From: Caldilineaceae bacterium
GTDB taxonomy: Bacteria > Chloroflexota > Anaerolineae > Caldilineales > Caldilineaceae
Reading direction: 5' to 3'
Assembly (NCBI GenBank): GCA_028819675.1
Contig: JAPPKT010000044.1
Span: 1 to 20,879, forward strand
DNA: 20,879 bases
In this document: positions 1 through 7,927 of the stretch, one piece after another
How positions within the stretch are numbered: position 1 is the stretch's first letter
How the letters are laid out: every line of letters begins with the position of its first letter
Translations under genes and position numbers: made by a program
Notes under the pieces: generated by a model
Told to the model about the DNA's origin: nothing
Database searches by the model: none
Seen by the model: the letters and a program-made list of their open reading frames with translations, nothing else

Positions 1-189
1 ATTGAGGCCCGTCTGGACGATACCTTCTTTGCCTGGTACGGGCCCATCGATGGCTCCGGCGCAATCTACTACCGAATTCAAAGCCCGGCTCTGATAATCG
101 AATTTCTGACGCGCGGCCCGGTTGACGTCACCAATGGCCACTATCATTCGATCTACCGTGACCCAACCAATGAATATGGCCGGCAATGA
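1..189 (+). CDS. DUF3500 family protein, C-terminal fragment
   Basis: The reading frame is open from base 1 and stops with TGA at 187-189, so only the last 62 residues are in the window. The fragment has the C-terminal signature I associate with DUF3500: an FFAWYGP segment, then YYRIQSPALIIEF, then a GHYHSIYRDPTNEYG tail. The spaced aromatic/His/Arg-Asp pattern is the conserved end of that family. The function of DUF3500 is not established, so none is assigned. Its stop lies 130 bp before the ABC-2 permease genes on the same strand, so it could belong to the same transcript, but no shared role is evident. I see nothing in the 190-319 spacer beyond an AGGAG at 294-298, which is too far from the next ATG for a normal ribosome site. 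Confidence 0.72.
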   Translation: MEARLDDTFFAWYGPIDGSGAIYYRIQSPALIIEFLTRGPVDVTNGHYHSIYRDPTNEYGRQ

Positions 190-319
190 AAGCAATGGAT
201 GGCCCGCCTTGGCCTGTTGCCCGCAGTTTCGTCCGTCGCGTCCCTTGAAGCGTGCCCGCCGCGGCCGCCCGACAGTTTCTTTCCCTTTCTCCTAGGAGTG
301 CCTGAGCCCAAGATAACGA

Positions 320-1123
320 ATGTTCTCCTATTACCCCATCTACAGAGGTTACTTCCGCACCTCTATCATGATGATGATCCAGTATCGGATAGCGATGCTG
401 ATCTGGCTCCTGGGCGGCATCATCGAGCCGCTCATGTATCTGGTCGTATGGCGCACAGTCTCCCAGCAGCAGGGCGGCGCCGTCGGTAGCTACAGCACAA
501 ATGACTTTGTCGTCTATTTCATCGCCATGATGATGGTCAGTCACGGGACCTTCACCTGGATCATGTGGGAGTACGTCTATCGCATCCGCATGGGCCAGTT
601 CTCGGTAATGCTCCTCAAACCAATCCACCCCATCCACAGCGACATCGCCGACAACATTGGCTACAAATTCCTGACACTGATCGTGATGGGGCCGACCGTC
701 CTGCTGCTTGCCTGGTTCTTCGACGCCTCCTGGCAGCCCACCTACTGGTCACTGGCCGCCTTCGTTCCTGTGCTGATTCTGGCCTTCCTTATGCGCTTCT
801 ACTGGGAGTGGTCCCTCGCCATGGTCGCATTCTGGACACTGCGCATCGATGCCATGAACCAGGCCTACATCGTCATCATGCTCTTCTTCTCCGGCAAGCT
901 GGCCCCGCTCACCCTCTTCCCGGAGATCGTGCAGCGCGCCGCCGACCTGCTACCCTTCCGCTGGATGCTCGCCTTTCCCGTTGAGCTCCTTCTCGGACGC
1001 GTCACCCCCCGCGATCTGCTAATCGGCATCGGCGCACAGCTATTCTGGTTGCTCGCCGGTTTTCTCCTCATGCAGCTCATCTACCGGGCCGGAATCAAGC
1101 GCTACGCCGCCTTCGGAAACTGA
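320..1123 (+). CDS. ABC-2 family exporter permease (ABC2_membrane_6 / COG4587-like)
   Basis: This is a 267-aa integral membrane protein with about six hydrophobic spans (roughly residues 24-44, 62-82, 117-134, 143-158, 181-199, 233-255). The cytoplasmic loop around residues 88-104 (RIRMGQFSVMLLKPIHPI) matches the conserved G-x-x-S-x-x-LLKP segment of the COG4587/PF06182 permeases. These work as heterodimers with a COG3694 partner and a COG4586 ATPase. The partner is the next gene, 15 bp downstream. No ATPase gene is visible in the window and the upstream gene is unrelated, so the ATPase must be elsewhere or lost. The ATG at 320 has no good Shine-Dalgarno; the AGGAG at 294-298 is about 21 bases upstream. 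Cargo is unknown. Confidence 0.88.
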   Translation: MFSYYPIYRGYFRTSIMMMIQYRIAMLIWLLGGIIEPLMYLVVWRTVSQQQGGAVGSYSTNDFVVYFIAMMMVSHGTFTWIMWEYVYRIRMGQFSVMLLKPIHPIHSDIADNIGYKFLTLIVMGPTVLLLAWFFDASWQPTYWSLAAFVPVLILAFLMRFYWEWSLAMVAFWTLRIDAMNQAYIVIMLFFSGKLAPLTLFPEIVQRAADLLPFRWMLAFPVELLLGRVTPRDLLIGIGAQLFWLLAGFLLMQLIYRAGIKRYAAFGN

Positions 1124-1138
1124 CACGCATCTCCATCT

Positions 1139-1924
1139 ATGTTCTACATTCGCCTCTTTGCCACCTACCTTCGTATCGGAATCCTGGGTGAACTGGAATA
1201 CCGGGCCAATTTCTGGATTAGTCTCGTGCAATCCGCCCTGGATCTGTGCGTGGCCCTCGGCGGTCTGGCCGTCGTCTTCAGCCATACCGACACGCTGGGC
1301 GGCTGGCGTCCGGAAGAGCTCCTGGCGCTGGTTGGCGTCTACTTCCTAATCGGCGGTCTGATCCGCACCATCATCCGCCCCTCAATGACCAAATTCATGG
1401 ACGACGTGCGACGGGGTACGCTCGACTTCACCCTCACCAAACCGGCCGACTCACAGGTGCTGGTCAGCATCCAAAGCGTCGAAATCTGGCGCCTCGTCGA
1501 CGTGCTCATCGCTCTGCCAGTGCTCGCCATCGCGCTCATCCGGCTCGGCGCCCATCTGGGGCTCATCGATACCGCCGTCTTCGCCGTCACTCTGTTGAGC
1601 GGCGGCTTGATTATCTACAGCTTTTGGCTTATGCTCAGCACCTGCGCCTTCTGGTTCGTCAAGGTCGAGAACATCCAGGTCATCTTTATGAGCATGTGGC
1701 AAGCCGGCCGCTGGCCCGTCAGCATCTATCCCGCCTGGCTGCGCGCCGTGCTGACATTCCTGGTCCCGGTCGCCTTCGCCACCACCGTTCCCGCCTCCGC
1801 CGTCAGCGGCCGCATCACCGACGCCAACCTCGTCGGCACAGTCGCCCTGGCCGTCGCCATGCTTATCGTCTCCCGCTGGTTCTGGCGCGTGGGCATCCGC
1901 TTCTATTCCGGCGCCTCAGCCTGA
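1139..1924 (+). CDS. ABC-2 family exporter permease (DUF990 / COG3694-like)
   Basis: This 261-aa membrane protein is the second half-permease of the pair. About six hydrophobic spans are visible. The loop DVRRGTLDFTLTKPADSQ (residues 89-106) and the later GRWPVSIYPAWLR (190-202) followed by VPVAFATTVPA (209-219) are the recognisable DUF990/COG3694 signatures. It starts with ATG 15 bp after the stop of the first permease, again without a clear ribosome site, which fits co-translation in one operon. The family resembles the permeases of uncharacterised exporters found widely in Firmicutes, Actinobacteria and Chloroflexota. The exported molecule cannot be told from sequence. A strongly placed AGGAG for the following gene begins directly after this stop, so the SDR pair may be in the same transcript. 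Confidence 0.88.
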   Translation: MFYIRLFATYLRIGILGELEYRANFWISLVQSALDLCVALGGLAVVFSHTDTLGGWRPEELLALVGVYFLIGGLIRTIIRPSMTKFMDDVRRGTLDFTLTKPADSQVLVSIQSVEIWRLVDVLIALPVLAIALIRLGAHLGLIDTAVFAVTLLSGGLIIYSFWLMLSTCAFWFVKVENIQVIFMSMWQAGRWPVSIYPAWLRAVLTFLVPVAFATTVPASAVSGRITDANLVGTVALAVAMLIVSRWFWRVGIRFYSGASA

Positions 1925-1944
1925 CAATTTAAGGAGAAAAGTCA

Positions 1945-2556
1945 ATGCGGATACTCATCACATCGGCCGGCCACGATCGCAGCACGGCCCTGGCCGACCA
2001 CCTGGCCCAAAACCACGAGATCAGGCTCACCGAGCGGACGCATGTCGAAACCGAGCGCGAATTTGCCCTCTCCGCGCTTGGACACGACAGCTCTACAAAC
2101 CTGCTCACACGCGGCATCGACGCCATCATCCACGCCGTGGAGCCTCTGCCCGGGGAAGACGTGAGCTCGCAACTCGACGCCGCCACCCGCTGTACCTACA
2201 ACCTGCTCATGGCCGCGGCCGAAGAGGGCGTCCAGCAGGTCATCCTCCTCAGCACGCTCGAGCTCATGGCCGGCTATCCCCCCGGTTATCGCGTCGCAGA
2301 AACCTGGCGGCCTCTGCCCAGCACCGAGCCGCCAACCCTCACAAAACACATGGCCGAGCAGGTGAGCCGTGAATTCGCCCGCGAAGGCAGTCTGGGTGTC
2401 ACCGTCCTTCGCCTAGGGGAAGCGTCCTACAAGACCATTGCCGTCGCCGTCGACGAGGCCCTCGCCGAGCCCGCCTCGCTCGCCGCCAAACACAGGTCAC
2501 GTGAAGAAGGCGGCGCTGAAGCCTGGTCCATCACACACATAGGGGAAAGAGCATAA
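1945..2556 (+). CDS. Degenerate SDR / NAD-epimerase-like protein
   Basis: A 203-aa protein with the outline of an extended SDR (epimerase) fold: an N-terminal MRILIT beta strand, helix (residues 14-22), a VILLST strand (99-104) and a K-x-x-A-E helix (134-138). Key residues are missing. The dinucleotide-binding glycine motif reads ITSAGHDRSTAL instead of GxxGxxG. The residue four before the retained Lys134 is Pro130, where the catalytic Tyr of YxxxK should be. The C-terminal substrate domain is very short. It may be a non-catalytic partner of the next gene, which it overlaps by one base (TAATG), implying translational coupling. The start is well supported: AAGGAG lies at 1931-1936, eight bases before the ATG. 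Function is unknown; a binding or regulatory role is inference. Confidence 0.8.
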   Translation: MRILITSAGHDRSTALADHLAQNHEIRLTERTHVETEREFALSALGHDSSTNLLTRGIDAIIHAVEPLPGEDVSSQLDAATRCTYNLLMAAAEEGVQQVILLSTLELMAGYPPGYRVAETWRPLPSTEPPTLTKHMAEQVSREFAREGSLGVTVLRLGEASYKTIAVAVDEALAEPASLAAKHRSREEGGAEAWSITHIGERA

Positions 2557-3281
2557 TGAATGTACTCATTCTCGGCGGCGCAGGCATGCTTGGCCCCTAC
2601 GTGGCCCGCGAGCTGGCGCCCAACCACAACCTGCGCATCACCGACATCAACCCGCCGCAAGAAGATCTCCCAGGCGAATTCCTCCTGCTCGACGTCTCCA
2701 ACCTGGACGGCGTCGTCGCCGCCGCCACAGGCATGGACGCCATCGTCAACCTTTCCGTCCTCCGCCGCGACCGCCAAACTGCCTGGGACGTCAGCACCCG
2801 CGGCTGCTACAACATGATGCAGGCCGCCGTCACCCACGGCATTCGCCGCGTCATCAGCACCGGGCCGCACTTCACAGTCGCCGGACGCCATATCACCGAA
2901 GTCCATGACTTCGACATCGTTCCCGACATCCCTCCGCAACCGGGAACCAACCTCTACGCCCTGACCAAGGCCATGGGCCTGGAAATCTGCCGCGTCTTCA
3001 CCCAGCATCACGACATCAGCGTGCAGCACTACCTCTTCTACAACTTCAAAGACCCTGCCGCCATCCAACCCGGCGAACACTACGCTCCCTACGTCATCTC
3101 CTGGGAAAACTCGGCCGAAGTCTTCACCCTCGGGCTCGACATCGACCTCGACGCGCTGCCCTCCCGCAACGAAGTCTTCTACGTCTTCGCTGACATGCCC
3201 CACGGCAAGTTCAGCAACGAAAAGACGAAACGCATCCTCGGCTTCAAACCGCGCAAGGACGTGGAGATTCTTTGGAAGTAG
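2556..3281 (+). CDS. NAD(P)-dependent epimerase/dehydratase-family SDR
   Basis: A 241-aa short extended-SDR protein. It has an intact Rossmann motif GGAGMLG (residues 7-13), an acidic residue at the end of beta-2 (Asp30, suggesting NAD(H) preference), a VISTG strand (99-103) and the catalytic YALTK (Tyr134, Lys138). It is shorter than typical GalE-like epimerases (about 310-330 aa), so the substrate-binding lobe is reduced. The C-terminal segment KTKRILGFKPRKD (223-235) is the usual epimerase tail, so the protein looks complete. Its ATG overlaps the stop of the upstream degenerate SDR by one base, so both are probably made in equal amounts and may form a heterodimer. The substrate is not recognisable; a sugar or sugar-acid oxidoreductase is the likeliest class. 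Confidence 0.85.
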   Translation: MNVLILGGAGMLGPYVARELAPNHNLRITDINPPQEDLPGEFLLLDVSNLDGVVAAATGMDAIVNLSVLRRDRQTAWDVSTRGCYNMMQAAVTHGIRRVISTGPHFTVAGRHITEVHDFDIVPDIPPQPGTNLYALTKAMGLEICRVFTQHHDISVQHYLFYNFKDPAAIQPGEHYAPYVISWENSAEVFTLGLDIDLDALPSRNEVFYVFADMPHGKFSNEKTKRILGFKPRKDVEILWK

Positions 3282-3621
3282 AGAGACTTTTCTGCGAAGA
3301 AAGCTTCAGCCAAACGGGAGTTACACATCGCCTGTGTAAATCTCTGGGCAACTACACATCGCGTGTGTAAATTTGGGCCGTTTCTGAGGGAAATTTTGCG
3401 GAAAATTCGAATTACACGTCGCCGGTGTAAATTTTGGGACGTCCCTCGGCAAAAGCGCAGGCGGCAGAAATCGCACATCGACCATGTGATTTCCCGGCTG
3501 TTTCCTGCAAAAATCATTCGCCGAAGATCGTAATTTCGCGATGCTTGTTCAGAATGTCTGACGTCCCTTACAAAGCCGTTGCAACAGCACCAACCGCTAA
3601 CCACGTGTTACCGTATCGGAG
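3282..3621. other. Non-coding spacer with palindrome array
   Basis: This 340-bp gap lies between the SDR pair and rnhB. No convincing gene was found on either strand. It holds a series of interrupted palindromes, described separately, embedded in A/T-rich stretches (AAATTT, AAAATT) that contrast with the GC-rich surroundings. It also contains a perfect 10-bp palindrome GGGACGTCCC at 3436-3445 and a small AATTTT/AAAATT inverted repeat near 3392-3407. No T-tract terminator is evident after the SDR stop, and no clean promoter for rnhB was recognised. Confidence 0.7.
3321..3488. repeat. Array of four interrupted palindromes (degenerate ~60-bp tandem repeat)
   Basis: Four related dyads share a central TCG: TTACACA-TCGCC-TGTGTAA (3321-3339), TACACA-TCGCG-TGTGTA (3353-3369), TTACAC-GTCGCCG-GTGTAA (3412-3430) and CACAT-CGACC-ATGTG (3474-3488). 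Their centres are at 3330, 3361, 3421 and 3481, giving steps of 31, 60 and 60 bp. The arms keep their symmetry although the bases drift, and fourth-site substitutions are matched in both arms (CACAT with ATGTG). Each dyad is followed by AAAT or GATTT and then GG or CC runs, so the unit appears to be a decayed tandem repeat of about 60 bp. A possible fifth member (ATCG/CGAT at 3527-3542) is weak. Candidate roles are binding sites for a dimeric regulator, RNA hairpins, or a REP/MITE-like element. Confidence 0.75.
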
Positions 3622-4281
3622 TTGAGCAAAAAAAGTCGGGAACTGAAGAAGCTCTACCCTTCCCTCGCGGAAGAGCGAAAACTGTGGCGCGTTGGCTTTG
3701 CCCGCGTTGCCGGCCTCGACGAGGCCGGACGCGGCGCGCTCGCCGGTCCCGTCGTGGCTGGTGCCGTAATTCTACCCGAAAACACCAGGCGCGCCGGGCT
3801 CTGGGCCGAAGTCCAGGATAGCAAGCTGCTGTCGCCCCCGCGTCGCCAAGAGCTGGCCGATCGCATCCGGGAGCAAGCTGCGGCCTGGTCGCTGGGTGAA
3901 GCCTCAGCCGCCGAAATCGATGCCCGAGGCATCGCCCCCGCTACCCGCCTCGCCATGCGTCGTGCCGTACAGGCCCTCTCGCCATCCCCCGATCACCTGC
4001 TCCTCGACTGGGTCCAGCTCAAGTCGCTGAATCTTCCCCAGTTGAGCTTCACCAAAGGCGATCTGCGTATCGTCTCTATCGCCGCCGCCTCCATCCTGGC
4101 CAAGGTCCATCGCGACAGTTTGCTCCGCCAGCTGCATGAAAGATACCCGGCCTACGGCTTCCACAGCCACAAAGGCTACGCCGCCCGCACCCATCTCGCC
4201 GCTATCGAGAAACTAGGCCCGTGCTCAGCCCACCGCCGCTCCTTCTCGCCCCTGCGTAAAGACGAAACCCTGTTCGGCTGA
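3622..4281 (+). CDS. rnhB: Ribonuclease HII
   Basis: A 219-aa type 2 RNase H that cuts the RNA strand of RNA-DNA hybrids and nicks at single ribonucleotides in DNA. The four carboxylates of the active site are present: Asp33 and Glu34 in [14 protein letters not shown], Asp129 in LLLDW and Asp165 in AKVHRD. The DSKLL motif (66-70) and the C-terminal HKGYAARTH (173-181) are also typical, and the length is normal. The start is a TTG, the only usable start after the in-frame stop at 3598-3600. A GGAG sits directly against it at 3618-3621, with no spacer, which is unusual, so translation initiation may be weak or start slightly later. It is preceded by the palindrome-rich spacer and converges with the helicase gene 16 bp downstream. 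Confidence 0.95.
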   Translation: MSKKSRELKKLYPSLAEERKLWRVGFARVAGLDEAGRGALAGPVVAGAVILPENTRRAGLWAEVQDSKLLSPPRRQELADRIREQAAAWSLGEASAAEIDARGIAPATRLAMRRAVQALSPSPDHLLLDWVQLKSLNLPQLSFTKGDLRIVSIAAASILAKVHRDSLLRQLHERYPAYGFHSHKGYAARTHLAAIEKLGPCSAHRRSFSPLRKDETLFG

Positions 4282-4297
4282 GCTGGTCATTCGAAGC

Positions 4298-7171
4298 TCA
4301 ATCGCCTGCCAGCGCCGCCAGCAGCGCCAGCGCCAACTGCTTCGTTTCCAATAATGGCCGCGGTTCCACCTGCTCCCTGCTCTGGTCCTGCGTGTCATCC
4401 CAAAACTGGACCTCTTCGCCGGAATCACCGGGCATGGCAGCCGCTTTTGCGCGTTTGGCGTCCTGCCCGCCGGCAAGCTGCGCATTGTCCACCAGCAACA
4501 CCGGCCCCACACACGCAGGGCATCCGTAGCGGCATCCGCAACTGCGGATTAAGTCCGCCGCCCCCGCCATCAGCTCGTCGTGCCGCTCATACAACTGCTC
4601 GCTGAATCCGATTCCGGCGGGAATGCGTTCGTAAATGTAGATACGCGGAGCGTTTGGCTCCTCCTGAGACGGTGGCGAAGCAGCCGGAGGTCGGTCCGAT
4701 AGCAGCACACTCTTGAGCCGCGGTCGAATGATGGCAACGTCAATATCGCGCCGGTCACACATCAGATGCAGTGGCGCCAGATTGCCTAGCGCATACGCCA
4801 CCCCGTCCATCCCGGTTCGCGCCCTGACACCTGCCTCCAGCCGGTGATGACAACGTCGGCAGAGCAGCACCAGGTTGTCGAGCCTGTTTGCCTCCAGGTC
4901 ATTTCGATTGAGCCCCGGAATATAGTTGAAGACTCGAAACGGTACCCGGTGATGCACGTCATGCTGGCGGTTGCGGGTCTCCGCCGCGCCGCACTCGGCA
5001 CAGCGGTAGCCGTCTCGTTCACGCGTCTTGGCGCGTTGCCTCTGCCAGTCAGGACCGTAGTCGTTGGGGGAATCCCGCCAGTCCCCCGCCTCCATCAGCG
5101 CCTCCTGCGCCTCAGCCGTCACTTCCAGCCAGAAGCCGGCCGTATCCAGCGTCGTCGGCGGGTAGTCAAGCGGCAGAATCCCAAGATTTTCATGCGTAAA
5201 CCGTCGCACTCGTCGGTACTGCGTTACCTGCGAGGTCACGAAAATCTCCCCGTAACCCAGCTCCGCTCCGTCGCTCACGCGGCTCCCATGCACCGATATC
5301 ACCTCAATCTCAGTTTCGCCGCTGGCCTCCGTGTAGTATTCGACGTCCGACGGCCAAACCCACGCCTGTCTTTCCTCCAAGTCCAGCTTCTCGACCAGAA
5401 AGCTGCGCCCCTCGTGAATGTAGACCGCCCCCTCATGCACCTGTAACGTCGCGTTGGCCGCGTCCACCTCTCCTACAACCGTAAATCGCTCTTCATTCTG
5501 TCTGAATGTCACGCCTGCGTCAGCCGTGCGCCGACCGCCCGTCCTCTCCTCCCTGCCTCCGCTGCCGGAATCAGTCGCCCTGTCCGAACTCCCCGCCTGG
5601 ACTACTATAGGTTCGCCGCCAACGCTTCGCAGTCCGAACTGCCGCGAAGGATATCCCTCTCCCCGCCAAATGAAGCGGCTACCGAACTGTTGCACGCTAT
5701 TCTCTTCAGCCAGCAACTCCAGTACCTCACCAGTGAAAGGGGAGCCCCCAAACCGGTCCCCTACTGCAAACGGCAGTTCAAACGCCGCGCAGCGCATCTG
5801 GTCCACCAGCAGAACCAGGTTGTCCGCGTTCGCAAATGCCCTCTCCGGTGACCGCTGCAGGAGATAATGCGGATTGTTGACCACATACTGGTCCAACGCC
5901 CCGGCCGTTGCCACCAGCACCGCCACAGACTCTCCGGTCGTTCGGCCAACCCGGCCCCACTGCTGCCACGCCGCCGCGATCGTCCCCGGGTAGCCGCAGA
6001 TCACCGCCGCCTCCAACTGGCCGATGTCAATCCCCAACTCAAGCGCATTCGTAGCAACCACTCCTCGAACGTTTCCCTTCCGCAGACCCGCCTCGATCTG
6101 ACGGCGCTCCAACGGCAAATATCCTCCCCGGTAACCACGCACTGCCCCAGGAGAGATGTGAGCAGCGTATTCCTCCCCCTCGCTACCGCTTCCCTGCAGG
6201 CCCTCCCGAATGTAGCTGAGCAGCAGTTCGACTGTCAGGCGCGCCCGGCCGAAGACAATCGTCTGCAATCCGCCCTTCAAGAACCGGATCGCCAGTTCCT
6301 GGCTTTCCAATACGCTACTCCGGCGCAAACCCTGGACCGGGTCGAACAGGGGCGGCGCGTACAACACAATGTGCTTTCGCCCCTGCGGCGCGCCGTTATT
6401 GTCGATGACTCTTGTTGGATGTTCGCTGAGGCTTTCAGCCAGTTGCTGTGGGTTGGCGATCGTTGCACTGGTCAGCAGGAATTGGGGATGGCTGCCGTAG
6501 TGGCCCGCGACCCGCCGCAGTCTCCGCAGAACATTGGCCACGTGGCTGCCGAATACCCCGCGATAGCTGTGCATTTCATCGATGATGACGTAGCGCAGTC
6601 CCGCGAAAAAGCGCGCCCATTCGCCGTGATAGGGCAGTATCCCTGCGTGCAGCATGTCCGGATTGGAGAGAACGGCGCGGGCACTTTGCCGGATCGGCCG
6701 TCGCTCCGCAGACGGCGTGTCGCCGTCGTAAGCCGCGACAGAGCCCGCACCGGCCAGCCCGTCTTCGCCGGTGGCGTCTAATGCGGCTACCTCGCCAATC
6801 CAATCTCCAAGCTCTGCCAGCTGATCGTGGGCCAGCGCCTTCGTTGGGAAGAGGAAAAGAGCCGTTGCGTCGGGATCGCTGAGCAGGGCTTGCAGCACCG
6901 GCAGAACATAACAGAGCGTCTTTCCGCTTGCTGTGGGCGTAACGACTGTGACTGAGGGGTCGCCAGCCAGGGCAGAGGTTACGGCTTCGGCCTGATGGCT
7001 GTAGATCTGCTCAATCCCCCGGCGCCGCAGCGCCTCCCTCAGCGCCGGATGCAGCTCTGCCGGCAGTTCTTCCAATTGGCCGGCGCGGGCCGGCAGCGTC
7101 TCCCAAGCGGTGACGTTGGCCATAAAGCCTCCGTCCCGGCCCAGTTCGGCGATGACATCTCCGATGCTCAT
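4298..7171 (-). CDS. MrfA/YprA-like DEAD/DEAH helicase with embedded HNH nuclease domain
   Basis: A 957-aa superfamily 2 helicase. Seen in order: Q-like region IYSHQAEA (56-63), Walker A TPTASGKT (78-85), DEMH box (198-201), SAT (235-237), TNALELGIDIG (374-384) and QQWGRVGR (403-410). A low-complexity linker follows (about 527-551), then a DUF1998/MZB C-terminal region whose zinc cysteines are Cys805, Cys878, Cys880, Cys884 and Cys887. Between FWLEV (680-684) and GVAYALGNLAPLHLMC lies an HNH domain (about 705-780): CAEC, DVHH, a DNLVLLC stretch and CRRCHH. In Bacillus subtilis MrfA works with the exonuclease MrfB in mitomycin-lesion repair; no mrfB is visible here. A later start at 7123 (Met17) has a GGAGG before it; the longer form is kept because residues 1-16 look like the usual N-terminal helix. 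It is probably the last gene of a unit with npdG and the amidohydrolase. Confidence 0.93.
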   Translation of the reverse strand: MSIGDVIAELGRDGGFMANVTAWETLPARAGQLEELPAELHPALREALRRRGIEQIYSHQAEAVTSALAGDPSVTVVTPTASGKTLCYVLPVLQALLSDPDATALFLFPTKALAHDQLAELGDWIGEVAALDATGEDGLAGAGSVAAYDGDTPSAERRPIRQSARAVLSNPDMLHAGILPYHGEWARFFAGLRYVIIDEMHSYRGVFGSHVANVLRRLRRVAGHYGSHPQFLLTSATIANPQQLAESLSEHPTRVIDNNGAPQGRKHIVLYAPPLFDPVQGLRRSSVLESQELAIRFLKGGLQTIVFGRARLTVELLLSYIREGLQGSGSEGEEYAAHISPGAVRGYRGGYLPLERRQIEAGLRKGNVRGVVATNALELGIDIGQLEAAVICGYPGTIAAAWQQWGRVGRTTGESVAVLVATAGALDQYVVNNPHYLLQRSPERAFANADNLVLLVDQMRCAAFELPFAVGDRFGGSPFTGEVLELLAEENSVQQFGSRFIWRGEGYPSRQFGLRSVGGEPIVVQAGSSDRATDSGSGGREERTGGRRTADAGVTFRQNEERFTVVGEVDAANATLQVHEGAVYIHEGRSFLVEKLDLEERQAWVWPSDVEYYTEASGETEIEVISVHGSRVSDGAELGYGEIFVTSQVTQYRRVRRFTHENLGILPLDYPPTTLDTAGFWLEVTAEAQEALMEAGDWRDSPNDYGPDWQRQRAKTRERDGYRCAECGAAETRNRQHDVHHRVPFRVFNYIPGLNRNDLEANRLDNLVLLCRRCHHRLEAGVRARTGMDGVAYALGNLAPLHLMCDRRDIDVAIIRPRLKSVLLSDRPPAASPPSQEEPNAPRIYIYERIPAGIGFSEQLYERHDELMAGAADLIRSCGCRYGCPACVGPVLLVDNAQLAGGQDAKRAKAAAMPGDSGEEVQFWDDTQDQSREQVEPRPLLETKQLALALLAALAGD

Positions 7172-7224
7172 GATCGTTGCTGGTGGACTACTGCGGCTAG
7201 GCGGGCTTCTCGACTACCCCCTTG

Positions 7225-7890
7225 TTACACGCCAGTGATCCGGAAACCGCTGCCCTTCACCTTATTGCGGATGTTGATTCCGATGAGTACCGCTGTCAAC
7301 CCTTCGCTGACGCTGCTGTTTAACAGCGGGCCGGCGTCAATACCCCGCATTCCCGCCGCCCGCGCCAGCTCTATCGCCGTCTGCTTTGCCGCTTTGTCAT
7401 CACCAGTCACGAGGATATCGCAGTCGACAGTGTGTTCCAGCTCCTTCAAATGGGTAGCGCTGATGTTCTGAAACGCAGCCACGACGCGAGCCTCTTCTCC
7501 CAGGAATGCCTGCGCCTCTTCCGCCGCCGATCCACCCGGCGGCCGCCATACACGGCTCACTCTCGGCGGCTTCAAAGGGACCACCACACTCACCACCGTC
7601 TTTCCCTGACAACCCGCTCGGATCTGTTCCAGTATTCCGGTTTGCGAACTGTATGGGACGCTGAGGACGATCACATCCGCCGCCTCCGCCGCCCCTGCGT
7701 TGGAATCGCCGCTGATTCGCGCCGGGAGTTCAGGCGGCATCATCGACTTCAGTTCTGCCGCCGCGGCAACGGCTCGTTCACGGCTGCGACTTCCGATCAA
7801 GACCGAATATCCATCCGCCGCCCAGCGCAATGCCAGGCCCGATCCCTCCTCGCCCGTACCACCGATTACGGCGAGCGTTGGTTTGGTCAT
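7225..7890 (-). CDS. npdG: NADPH-dependent F420 reductase
   Basis: A 221-aa protein that moves hydride between NADPH and coenzyme F420. It has the N-terminal Rossmann motif GGTGEEG (residues 10-16, usually GGTGPEG), then LALRWAADGYSVLIGSRSRERA, where Ser34-Arg35-Ser36 is the expected grip on the NADP 2'-phosphate. Further matches to the family are VIVLSVPY (73-80), AFQNISATHL (139-148) and DAGPLLNSSVSEGLTAVLIGIN (185-206, at the C-terminal dimer/F420 region). The length fits the family. The ATG at 7890 is chosen because AGGAGG stands six bases before it. Its presence suggests that the organism makes or uses F420. It sits 37 bp after the amidohydrolase and 53 bp before the helicase on the same strand. 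Confidence 0.9.
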   Translation of the reverse strand: MTKPTLAVIGGTGEEGSGLALRWAADGYSVLIGSRSRERAVAAAAELKSMMPPELPARISGDSNAGAAEAADVIVLSVPYSSQTGILEQIRAGCQGKTVVSVVVPLKPPRVSRVWRPPGGSAAEEAQAFLGEEARVVAAFQNISATHLKELEHTVDCDILVTGDDKAAKQTAIELARAAGMRGIDAGPLLNSSVSEGLTAVLIGINIRNKVKGSGFRITGV

Positions 7891-7927
7891 TGTGACCTCC
7901 TCTTTCTCAAAATAGTGGCGCCGGCCG

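Noticed and set aside
3293..3313. Terminator after the SDR pair
   Set aside because: Only a 4-bp GAAG/CTTC stem and a preceding CTTTTC stretch are present, with no T-run after the stem.
3321..3545. CRISPR array
   Set aside because: The repeats are degenerate, the units are joined by recurring and not unique spacers, the steps are uneven (31, 60, 60 bp), and no cas gene is nearby.
4832..5059. HNH homing endonuclease or intein inside the helicase gene
   Set aside because: There are no intein splice motifs (Cys/Ser start, His-Asn end) around the HNH segment and it is only about 75 residues; an inserted domain within one protein fits better.
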